From: Rickettsiales bacterium
GTDB taxonomy: Bacteria; Pseudomonadota; Alphaproteobacteria; Rickettsiales; UBA1997
Reading direction: 5' to 3'
Length of the DNA: 23,399 nt
Assembly (NCBI GenBank): GCA_031283795.1
Contig: JAITBB010000045.1
Coordinates: 1 to 23,399 of the forward strand
In this document: positions 16,245-22,827 of the stretch, one piece after another
Position numbering within the stretch: position 1 is the first letter of the stretch
How the letters are laid out: every line of letters starts with the position of its first letter
Program-made: the position numbers and the translations under genes
Notes under the pieces: model-generated
What the model was told of the DNA's origin: nothing
Seen by the model: only the letters and a program-made list of their open reading frames with translations
The model's database searches: none

Positions 16245-17162
16245 ATGTTGAATTATAAATGTGTTGCTTTTTCCCATGAAGGGACCCTCGACGGGAAAAC
16301 CGTTTCGGGTAATCCCTCTAGCATATTTCTACTCAGTAGCACAGAGGAATTTTCTAGGGAGACGATGTCGAAGCTGGGGATTAGAGAAAACTACCCCATG
16401 GCCTCTTTTATCAAACAGAGGATTGGCTCTGTGGCGGACTACGATCTATTCCACTATAATCTGGATGGATCCCAGGCCTATATGTGCGGAAGCGCCACCA
16501 TGGCCGCGGCTTTTCTACTGAGAGAGCTGTTTGGGACCCATAGAATAAATTTTTATTTCGACACTGCCCCATTCAAGGTTAAACCAGATAGCAATCTAAT
16601 TGTAGCCAGGGTGGAGAACGGAGGTAAGGTGTTTCTGGAGCAGAAGGTTTATGATTATGATAGAGTAAACAGAGAGGGGGAGGGCATAGAATTTATAGCT
16701 GAGTGTCTGCATCTAGGGAATTCTTCTATAGAGGAGGTGATTAGAGCAAATGAGCTCAATGATCTGATATTTATAGTGAAGGATAATATTCTCATGAGGA
16801 ACCTAAGACCAGATTTTGGGGCTCTGGTGGACATTTTGGATAGACTGGAGGTTAGAAATCTCTGCACAACGGCTAGGAGTAGTGAGAAATATTTTGACTT
16901 CGAGACGAGAGTGTTTGTGCCCCACGACAATCTCGACGAAGATCTGGCCTGCGGCAGTTCGGCTCTGCCGATAGCCAACTACTGGAGAGAGAAAATGAAT
17001 AAAAATTCCTTTAACGTTCTGTTCCCCTATCATATGGAATACGAGGATGGGATTGTGGGCGGAGTTCAGTTCGCCAGTATAGTGGGCAATACCACAAGGG
17101 TTGGAGGACTCTGCGAGGTTCTCATGGGCTCCGCCAGCCTAACCTCTTCGCTCTTTGCCTAG
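16245..17162 (+). CDS. PhzF/DapF-fold isomerase family protein
   Basis: 305 residues, about the usual PhzF length, cytosolic. The opening CVAFSHEGTLDGKTVSGNPS resembles the PhzF start (F....F.GNP), FDTAPFKVK is the mid-protein PhzF segment, and DEDLACGSSALPIANYW corresponds to the PhzF block EDP.TGSA....A.YW. Two features are odd. The glutamate that PhzF uses as its catalytic base, in an SE-T-F motif, seems absent: the matching stretch reads PMASF. And cysteines sit in both half-sites, C81 in MCGSAT and C236 in ACGSSA, resembling the two-cysteine (CGNG / ACGSGA) arrangement of diaminopimelate epimerase and proline racemase. So it may be an epimerase or racemase rather than a PhzF-type isomerase. 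The substrate is unknown. ATG 16245 has only a weak GAGA ahead. Confidence 0.8.
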   Translation: MLNYKCVAFSHEGTLDGKTVSGNPSSIFLLSSTEEFSRETMSKLGIRENYPMASFIKQRIGSVADYDLFHYNLDGSQAYMCGSATMAAAFLLRELFGTHRINFYFDTAPFKVKPDSNLIVARVENGGKVFLEQKVYDYDRVNREGEGIEFIAECLHLGNSSIEEVIRANELNDLIFIVKDNILMRNLRPDFGALVDILDRLEVRNLCTTARSSEKYFDFETRVFVPHDNLDEDLACGSSALPIANYWREKMNKNSFNVLFPYHMEYEDGIVGGVQFASIVGNTTRVGGLCEVLMGSASLTSSLFA

Positions 17163-17189
17163 AGAGCGATCAGAGGGTATAAATCTTAG

Positions 17190-18689
17190 CTAGCCTTTCC
17201 TTCCCCGGTGTGTGGTACCCCGCCTGCGATTTCTCAACCTTCTGGTTCGTGTGCTGTTCCCCATAGCCGCTGCTGTTTTCCGTTCTCCTCTGGCACTGTC
17301 TGCATTCCTGTTCCCACCGCTCGGATTGGAGATTTTAAAATTGTCTATTTTTTTCCTTTCCTGGGAAAATCTGGAGAGTTCGTCTTCTCCTAGTTTAACG
17401 TAGGACACAGGCTTTATTTTAGCTGGGTTTACTCTAACATCTCTATGGATAAGTCCATAGTGGAGGTGCGGACCAGTTGCCAGACCGGTATTTCCAACAA
17501 AGCCTATAACTTCACCCTGTCTAACTCTAGAGCCGACTCTGATGTTTTTGGCTATTCTCGATATGTGGGCATACTCACTACTATAGAGACTGTTATGTCT
17601 TATGACTATATAGTTACCATAGCCATCACCACAGTGCCTTTCTCTCTCTCTGCAGCCGGAAATGATTTTTGTTACAACTCCATTTCCCGCCGCATAGAAC
17701 GGAGTACCGATGGGAGCCGCAAAATCGACTCCACGATGGGCCTTTGTGTAGCCAAGAATCGGATGTCTTCTGTTCCCATAGCCGGATGTTATGCGGGCAC
17801 CATCTATTGGAGTTCTAAGGAGGGATTTCCTTATGCCCAGTCCGTTCTCGTCGAAATAATTGTTCAGACCATTGTGGTTAAATCTGTACATTCTATGGTT
17901 TGCCCTATTCACATTCAGATTGGCATAAATTATATTCCCACTCCTGACCCTGCCCGTTGCCTCCACGAATTGACTCTCAAACACTATCTCAAGTTTGTCA
18001 CCTGTTCTTATGTCTCTCTGAAAATCTATATCAAAACTATAGAGATTTATTAGATCCATGACCACATCCGCCGGAACACCGGCAAGGATGGCATCTGAGT
18101 ACAGGTTACTCTCTATCTCCACAGAAAATCTGTCGTAGTACGTTGTTGTTCCAATCTTGTTTCTTCTGGAGTGGTAGTTCCCATCTGGATCTCTTGACAC
18201 CACAATCTCTACAGAACTCTGATCGTCTAGAATTTTCAACTCTTCCAGATCCATCCTTGTGTCTAGGACCTCATTGGCTCCAATGCCAATCCGCGTTCTG
18301 TACCTGATAGAAATTTCCTGACCAACCTTGAGACGCTTCACGCTGAATATTTTCTTTAGAGCCTCCAGAGATGAAACGACACTTTCCCGTGAAAGCCCCA
18401 GATCGTGGATAAGCAAGTTAAAAAGATTTTCTCCATTTCGCAATCTGTATTTCTTACTCTCAAGACCGCTAGACGTTCCAACGGCGGTCAGATCGTAGGC
18501 TATATTCTGGCGGGTTCCCGAGGTCTCCAGAAGCGGGGCGGAACTGACCACCACGCGCCTGTATCCATTCCAGGTGCTGAGTAGAAGGCTCGTGGATATA
18601 GAGGATGCGAGTAGTAGCCACCACATAGCCTCCTCTCTCCGCAGTTTCTCCACATAATTTCGGTAAGATTTCAAAATAGTCTCTCTCAC
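17190..18689 (-). CDS. M23 family murein endopeptidase (MepM-like)
   Basis: 499 residues. A cytoplasmic N-terminus is followed by one membrane helix (about 22-40, MWWLLLASSISTSLLL), then a LysM/OapA-like region (YRLRNGENLFNLLIHDLGLS), a beta-rich linker and the peptidase domain. Zinc ligands are visible: H318 and D322 in AHRGVDFAAP and the HLH pair H408/H410 in GPHLHYG, with a further histidine in SEYAHIS. The family cuts peptide cross-links in peptidoglycan, mostly D-Ala-mDAP bonds, so growth or remodelling of the wall at the outer face of the inner membrane is likely. The C-terminal 60 residues are basic and probably disordered. The start is GTG 18689; its promoter shares a palindrome with carD. 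Intact catalytic residues argue for an active enzyme. Confidence 0.92.
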   Translation of the reverse strand: MRETILKSYRNYVEKLRREEAMWWLLLASSISTSLLLSTWNGYRRVVVSSAPLLETSGTRQNIAYDLTAVGTSSGLESKKYRLRNGENLFNLLIHDLGLSRESVVSSLEALKKIFSVKRLKVGQEISIRYRTRIGIGANEVLDTRMDLEELKILDDQSSVEIVVSRDPDGNYHSRRNKIGTTTYYDRFSVEIESNLYSDAILAGVPADVVMDLINLYSFDIDFQRDIRTGDKLEIVFESQFVEATGRVRSGNIIYANLNVNRANHRMYRFNHNGLNNYFDENGLGIRKSLLRTPIDGARITSGYGNRRHPILGYTKAHRGVDFAAPIGTPFYAAGNGVVTKIISGCRERERHCGDGYGNYIVIRHNSLYSSEYAHISRIAKNIRVGSRVRQGEVIGFVGNTGLATGPHLHYGLIHRDVRVNPAKIKPVSYVKLGEDELSRFSQERKKIDNFKISNPSGGNRNADSARGERKTAAAMGNSTRTRRLRNRRRGTTHRGRKG

Positions 18690-18708
18690 TATGTTCGTCT
18701 ACCCTAAA

Positions 18709-18737
18709 ACGGTACAAATACTACTTGATTTAATCAA
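18709..18737 (-). promoter_or_regulatory. Promoter of the M23 peptidase gene
   Basis: Minus-strand TTGATT (18732-18737), 17 bp, TACCGT (18709-18714), keeping T1, A2 and T6. The leader is only about 13 nt before the GTG. Confidence 0.4.
18725..18737. promoter_or_regulatory. 13-bp palindrome shared by divergent promoters
   Basis: TTGATT-T-AATCAA. Read on each strand it supplies a TTGATT -35 box, one for the M23 peptidase gene and one for carD. A protein bound here would cover both promoters. Confidence 0.5.
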
Positions 18738-18752
18738 AAAATAGCTTACAGT
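18725..18752 (+). promoter_or_regulatory. Promoter of carD-comF
   Basis: TTGATT (18725-18730), 16 bp, TACAGT (18747-18752). Predicted leader about 45 nt, ending in the ribosome binding site AGGAGG at 18791-18796. Confidence 0.4.
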
Positions 18753-18803
18753 TCAGGCTAAGATATTTTTTATTAAAAACAACCTTTCTGAGGAGGTGTG
18801 GAT

Positions 18804-19334
18804 ATGAGCTTCTCTTTTAAAATTAATGACTACTGTGTCTATAGGACGCATGGTGTTGCTAGGGTTGTAGATATTCAGGACATGAAGGTTGCTGGTATAG
18901 ATACCAAGTGTTTGATTCTTTTTCTTGAGAAGGAAAAACTAACTCTCAGCGTTCCGATGAAGTTCAAGGAGAATGGGGATATCAGAAGGCTAGCAACTCT
19001 GGAGGAAATGGAGAAGGTATTTGAAGTGCTTAAGAGTGGCACAAAAAAATCCAAGGGGATGTGGAGTAGAAGGGCCAAGGAGTATAGGGATAAGATAAAT
19101 TCCGGAGATGTGTTCCAGACGGCGGAGGTTCTCAGGGATCTGGTAAGGGATGTGGAAGAGGCCGATAGATCCTACAGTGAGAGAAGTATCTACGATGCTG
19201 CCATATATAGATTAGCATCGGAATACGCCATAATTAGGAAGGTTCCCTATGAGGAGGCCGAGAAATCTGTGATAGAAATTGCAAAGGAAAAAATAAAGTT
19301 TAGTGATATTGAAACAATTAGAAAGCAGGGTTAG
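18804..19334 (+). CDS. carD: CarD/CdnL family transcription regulator
   Basis: 176 residues. CarD binds the RNA polymerase beta subunit and stabilises the open promoter complex, mainly at rRNA and growth genes. The N-terminal RNA-polymerase interaction domain is at about 4-62 (FKINDYCVYRTHGVARVVDI is typical), and the helical DNA-binding domain follows, with the conserved tryptophan W87 in MWSRRAKEY, the residue that wedges into the -10 minor groove in studied homologues, then KINSGD and AEVLRDL. ATG 18804 is chosen because AGGAGG lies 7 nt upstream; an in-frame GTG at 18798 is too close to that site. Its last 32 bases overlap the comF start, so the two genes are likely co-translated. Confidence 0.95.
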   Translation: MSFSFKINDYCVYRTHGVARVVDIQDMKVAGIDTKCLILFLEKEKLTLSVPMKFKENGDIRRLATLEEMEKVFEVLKSGTKKSKGMWSRRAKEYRDKINSGDVFQTAEVLRDLVRDVEEADRSYSERSIYDAAIYRLASEYAIIRKVPYEEAEKSVIEIAKEKIKFSDIETIRKQG

Positions 19335-20103
19335 AGAACTGATACTGGGAGTTTTTTCAGCATTTTTAGATATTCTGTATCCCCATAGATGCCCGTCCTG
19401 TAGAACGATAACCAGTGATGATTCCTTCTGTTCCACCTGCTGGGCAAATCTCTCCTTTATCGAAGAACCATGCTGTCTAGCTTGTGGAGAGCCGCTGGAT
19501 CCAAACTGTAACAGAAATATGCTTTGTGCTGCCTGTTCGAGGGGGAAATATAGTTTCGATAGATCTCTGAGCGTTTTTGTCTATAACAGAACCATAGCCA
19601 AAGCCATATACAGATTTAAGTTTAAAAGACAGGCATTCCTGTCAAAATTTTTTCTAAAATTTTTGCTGAAAAGATTGGAGCCATTGAGAGGTGCTGTAGA
19701 TATTCTGGTACCCGTCCCAATACATATAAGGCGGCTAAAATGGAGAGGTTATAACCAGACCCTTCTCCTGGCTAGAGAAATTTCGGAAAAAACCCTAATC
19801 AAATGTATCCCAGACCTATTGACAAAAAGGAGACATACTGCGGCCCAGACAACTCTGCACTTTAGGAAGAGAAGGAATAACCTCAGACTGGCCTTCGGGA
19901 TAAATCAGAATTATATGGAGTCTATCAGAGATAAAAACATTATGATAGTCGACGACGTGTTCACGACTGGCTCCACCGTTGATGAGTGCGCCAAAATTCT
20001 CAAGGAAAATGGAGTTGGTAGAGTCTTTGTGCTTACAATCGCTAAAACGCTACTGGCCAAAGGAGCAGTGATATCCGGAGGTGATAGGACCCGGAAATTT
20101 TAG
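19303..20103 (+). CDS. comF: ComF family phosphoribosyltransferase-like protein
   Basis: 266 residues. An N-terminal double zinc-finger region has C30/C33/C43/C46 and further cysteines at 57, 58, 61, 69, 75 and 78 (CLACGEPL, CAAC). A PRTase-type domain follows, with VPVPIHIRRLKWRGYNQ and the PRPP-loop sequence IVDDVFTTGST (about 215-225). ComF is needed for DNA uptake in naturally transformable bacteria and is widespread in others, where its biochemical role is unclear. The start is the GTG at 19303, inside the end of carD; the next in-frame choice, TTG 19309, would change little. The overlap suggests an operon with carD. No other competence gene is in the window. Confidence 0.92.
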   Translation: MILKQLESRVRELILGVFSAFLDILYPHRCPSCRTITSDDSFCSTCWANLSFIEEPCCLACGEPLDPNCNRNMLCAACSRGKYSFDRSLSVFVYNRTIAKAIYRFKFKRQAFLSKFFLKFLLKRLEPLRGAVDILVPVPIHIRRLKWRGYNQTLLLAREISEKTLIKCIPDLLTKRRHTAAQTTLHFRKRRNNLRLAFGINQNYMESIRDKNIMIVDDVFTTGSTVDECAKILKENGVGRVFVLTIAKTLLAKGAVISGGDRTRKF

Positions 20104-20160
20104 TACTTCCTCTTCCAGAGATCAGTGTAATTATTGGGGATATTTTCAGGAACATACAAA

Positions 20161-20961
20161 ATGGAATTTACAAACAACCTGAAGCTTCCTCTATTGGTTC
20201 CCAATCAGTCCGGCAAGGAATTTACTCATAATGAGGCTCTTATTATTCTGGACAATCTCCTACACAATGGTGTCAAAGGAGTAGTCAATGAACCGCCTCC
20301 GGAGCCATCTATAGGCGATAGATATCTGGTTGGCCTGGAACCAACGGGAGGGTTTTTAGATAGAGAGAACTCCATAGCCTTCTACGATAATGGTTGGAGA
20401 TTCATAGCGCCGTTTTCCGGACAACTCATCTGGAATATTGCTCTTAGCAAACTCTACGTTTTCAACGAAAACTGGAGTGAAGCTGTAGTTAATACCAGCA
20501 ATGGCGAGGAGGGTGTATTTAGTCTTAATTTCAGTTTTAATAACCCTCAGGTCGGAGACCTGCTTGTCTACGATAATGGGAAGTTTGCTAATAAGAGTGA
20601 CACGCTGTCAAACCTTGTTGACAAGGATCTAAGCAATTTGTCAACGACAGCGAAGAAATTGGTTTGTAAATTGGCTTCGCCCTCCAATAGATGCGTAGAG
20701 CTAACTGCCGGTGCAAGTTCCAGTAATTATGTTGCCGTGGCCAATGGCTGGGTGAATATACTACTTAAAGCCAGTTCAGATAATGCCGTTGGTAAACTAC
20801 AGAATAACACGGCGCAATATATGAGCATTCAATATGTCATTCCAAAGGCAAATCAATATGTAGCAGTGGTGATACCCTGCTCAGCCGGGGATGTTATACA
20901 GTATACGTACTCATACCAGACTGTTATCACACTTACATTTCACTATTCCAACGGTAATTAG
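20161..20961 (+). CDS. DUF2793 phage/GTA tail protein
   Basis: 266 residues from ATG 20161, preceded by AGGAA at 8 nt; an earlier TTG at 20134 is less likely. The N-terminal 75 residues match DUF2793, found in alphaproteobacterial prophages and gene-transfer-agent-like clusters: LKLPLL, Q-x-x-KE, THNEALIILD, PPPEPSIGDRYLVG, FYDNGWRFIAPFSGQLIWN. The middle is a linker, and about 185-266 is a beta-rich segment (NGWVNILLKASS, YVAVVIPCSAGD, VITLTFHYS) that looks like the receptor-binding tip of a tail fibre. No signal peptide. It is 14 bp from the next gene, a likely fibre chaperone. No head, portal or terminase genes are near, so this is a fragment of a former phage or tail module. Confidence 0.8.
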   Translation: MEFTNNLKLPLLVPNQSGKEFTHNEALIILDNLLHNGVKGVVNEPPPEPSIGDRYLVGLEPTGGFLDRENSIAFYDNGWRFIAPFSGQLIWNIALSKLYVFNENWSEAVVNTSNGEEGVFSLNFSFNNPQVGDLLVYDNGKFANKSDTLSNLVDKDLSNLSTTAKKLVCKLASPSNRCVELTAGASSSNYVAVANGWVNILLKASSDNAVGKLQNNTAQYMSIQYVIPKANQYVAVVIPCSAGDVIQYTYSYQTVITLTFHYSNGN

Positions 20962-20975
20962 AGAGGAAATAAAAT

Positions 20976-21356
20976 ATGTTTATAGAGCTAGACAGTGAGA
21001 ACAATATAGTAGCCGCAGCTGAATTTGAATTTGGCAACAACAGTGTAGAAACTACCAACGAGGTTGTCAGAGGTCACGATGGAAAGCTGTATTTTTCAGG
21101 AAATGAGCCGGCAAATGACAAGATTGCCGAACTCAAGGAGCGCATAATCTTCGAGAAGCAGACCGAGCTGGAGCGTTTGTTCTACGACAACTACCCACTG
21201 CATAAGCAGTGTAACATTGGAGTATATGGTACGGAGGAGGAGAGGACAGCCTTCATGGAATTTCATAATACCAATGTCTCCGAATTCGATTTGTTCACTA
21301 GCCAGGTGGAGGGGTGTTCTACGATAGAGGAGCTCCAGACGTATCTGAATAACTAG
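20976..21356 (+). CDS. Tail-fibre-assembly-like protein
   Basis: 126 residues from ATG 20976, with GAGAGGAA well placed 5-6 nt ahead. The N-terminal part (MFIELDSENNIVAAAEFEFG, then DGKLYFSGNEP) has the layout of phage tail-fibre assembly or chaperone proteins, which start with a short beta region followed by a helix. From about residue 45 on it is helical (AELKERIIFEKQTELERLFY) and acidic. It directly follows the DUF2793 gene, the classic fibre-then-chaperone order, and the pair likely form one unit. Family assignment rests on layout and context, not on a strong motif. Confidence 0.6.
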   Translation: MFIELDSENNIVAAAEFEFGNNSVETTNEVVRGHDGKLYFSGNEPANDKIAELKERIIFEKQTELERLFYDNYPLHKQCNIGVYGTEEERTAFMEFHNTNVSEFDLFTSQVEGCSTIEELQTYLNN

Positions 21357-21651
21357 TCAGGGAGTGTATGCTCCCATACTGTAGTTCTGTTCGGTATGTT
21401 CCTGGTTCAGTTCTTGTTCCTCCATTTCTCCGAGCCACTTTTTGCAGATGGTTCCGGCGATCTCCTAGGGAAATTTGCCAGAGGTTTGCCGTCCTCTCTA
21501 TGTTCACAGAGGTATTCATATCCGCATAGTTCCGGATGATGAGAGGCGATGAGTCCCGGATCGATCTGCTGTGATAGGCTACTCTCCCGAGGGAGTCTAT
21601 CGTGTCCTCCACTTTTACCCCGGATTCCTCTGGCTTTACCCTAGTGATCAA
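21319..21651 (-). CDS. Possible overlapping-frame phage tail gene (doubtful)
   Basis: A 110-residue open frame from TTG 21651 that overlaps the end of the plus-strand chaperone-like gene by 38 bp. Its sense is hard to judge: VKVEDTIDSLGRVAYHSRSI and NLWQISLGDRRNHLQKVARR look protein-like and the second faintly recalls LysM, but there is no ribosome binding site and the tail after TELQYGS is not convincing. The frame is open upstream to 21774, overlapping the 114-residue gene in the -1 frame, so it may be reached by frameshifting instead of having its own start. It could equally be a chance frame. Confidence 0.3.
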   Translation of the reverse strand: MITRVKPEESGVKVEDTIDSLGRVAYHSRSIRDSSPLIIRNYADMNTSVNIERTANLWQISLGDRRNHLQKVARRNGGTRTEPGTYRTELQYGSIHSLTSYSDTSGAPLS

Positions 21652-21731
21652 AACACTTTTTGGGACGGAAGGGCGCTCAGATATGATCCAATAGCCAGAG
21701 CATCTCCCATTCCGTTTCCTATCTCTGGAGG

Positions 21732-22076
21732 CTATCTTTTTCCGTCCAATTCCGATTTTCTGTCTATCGCCAGTTCAAGATAATTTTTCATTATTTCCAG
21801 ATCTATGTCCTCCAGAGGAGTACTCTCTTCTCCACTCTGGCCTTTGGCTTCAAAACTGTACAGCTTTATCATTAGATTACCTAGTCTATAGACGGCTGAG
21901 AGGATATTTTCGTTTCCTCCCAGTAGTGTGTCGGCGAAATCCTTTTCTCCCTCTATAACTCTGCCTTCCCTGATGGCATTGATTTTTTCCTCTAGAGATC
22001 CAATGATAATGCCGATAATTTTCCTGATTCTTCCGAGTTCATTGGCAGATTCCTCATCTACGTAGATTTTTTTCAT
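21732..22076 (-). CDS. Small helical protein, possible tail-assembly chaperone
   Basis: 114 residues from ATG 22076, with little ribosome binding signal. It is nearly all helical and acidic (ESANELGRIRKIIGIIIGSL, EEKINAIREG, LEDIDLEIMKNYLEL). It follows the DUF3168 gene by 30 bp on the same strand. In phages and GTAs a tail terminator is followed, usually after the major tail protein, by a small helical tail-assembly chaperone whose end reads GGA AAA AGA TAG or similar and shifts frame; here the end is just such an A-rich stop region. A small terminase subunit is another option. No family was recognised for certain. Confidence 0.6.
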   Translation of the reverse strand: MKKIYVDEESANELGRIRKIIGIIIGSLEEKINAIREGRVIEGEKDFADTLLGGNENILSAVYRLGNLMIKLYSFEAKGQSGEESTPLEDIDLEIMKNYLELAIDRKSELDGKR

Positions 22077-22106
22077 GCCACAGGATTCCCATTCCAGCCA
22101 CAGCCT

Positions 22107-22514
22107 CTACTGAAAAATGATTCGCTTTACGAGCAGTCTAAAATCCAGTTCGTTACTCCAGGTTGGATCTATTTCACTGTACAGCTTCAATTCACTTCCA
22201 GTGAAAAATATGCTGACAATTCTGAGATTCTCAAAACTGATCCCACCTAGGTTGGTAATTTCTTCTAGAACACTACCAGAAATTCCCAGAATTCGTATAT
22301 TATTTTCATTTCTATCAAGAACCTTTATTTTCATTTTCATTATCACAGCGTCATAGCCAAAATTTTGACCAGCTTCGGATTCCTCCATAGATATCAATAT
22401 ATATGGGAAACCAACCTCTCTAGGAGGACAGGAATAGACTCCAACATCAGCTCCAAAATCTCTGCCGTATAGCTGTTCGTATACCAGTTTTTGTATAGTT
22501 TTAATCACGTCCAT
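22107..22514 (-). CDS. DUF3168-like tail terminator/completion protein
   Basis: 135 residues from ATG 22514. It has the DUF3168 outline: an N-terminal helix (IKTIQKLVYEQLY), then VGVYSCPPREVGFPYILISM with the family's typical P-x-x-FPY block, a beta strand with MKMKIKVLDR, a helix (SGSVLEEIT), and a final strand near LDFRLLVKR. Members cap the tail tube in siphophages and GTAs. It is divergent from lpxD, with only a weak GAGAG ahead of the ATG. A TTGACC-17-TAGGAA pair at 22535-22563 may be its promoter. The gene is intact, but no major tail protein gene lies next to it on this strand. Confidence 0.75.
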   Translation of the reverse strand: MDVIKTIQKLVYEQLYGRDFGADVGVYSCPPREVGFPYILISMEESEAGQNFGYDAVIMKMKIKVLDRNENNIRILGISGSVLEEITNLGGISFENLRIVSIFFTGSELKLYSEIDPTWSNELDFRLLVKRIIFQ

Positions 22515-22827
22515 AGACGACTCTCTTTGGTTTTTTCCTAGGATAGAGGAATTTGGCGGTCAAGGAAGTATAAAGACTGCTGGGGCCATTCTCTCCAGCA
22601 GTTTCGATTCCCGCAAAGGCTATGATCTAGGGGCGGTTGTGAAGATGGAAGATGGAGGCGGAAATGGAGGTAACCCCAATATTATCGTAGCAGGCTTGAT
22701 ATTTTAATTTTTCCTGGTCTAATCCTTGGAAAATTATACAGGCTATGTGCAAAAAATTCTACAGCTAGAGGGAGGAGGATGGAAGTCGGATGTATCCCGT
22801 GGCTTTTTTCTTAGAAAGCGTGAATAC
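22515..22827. other. 313-bp divergent region between DUF3168 gene and lpxD
   Basis: Contains the remnant frame above, a strong hairpin at 22577-22601 (7-bp stem, 11-nt loop), and GGAGGAGG at 22771-22778 followed by a 13-codon frame (22790-22831) whose TGA overlaps the lpxD ATG. No lpxD promoter stands out. Confidence 0.4.
22522..22707 (+). pseudogene. Possible remnant of a truncated gene
   Basis: The frame is open on the plus strand from 22438 to the TAA at 22705 with no usable start until late, but its codons from about 22540 read like a real protein: FGGQGSIKTAGAILSSSFDS, then RKGYDLGAVVKMEDGGG and NPNIIVAGLIF. The layout G-x-D-x-x-x-x-K...GGG...VAGL faintly resembles the start of GTA-type major tail proteins, which is missing from the cluster opposite. 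Part of it lies in front of the DUF3168 gene. A perfect 7-bp hairpin (CTGCTGG/CCAGCAG, 22577-22601) is inside it. Low confidence. Confidence 0.25.

Noticed and set aside
17445-18053. 202-residue plus-strand frame
   Set aside because: Antisense to the M23 peptidase, which has all its zinc ligands.
22595-22620. T-arm-like sequence (TTTCGATTCCCGC) suggesting a tRNA or tmRNA end
   Set aside because: The five bases 5' of the loop do not pair with CCCGC, and no acceptor, D or anticodon arm fits around it.
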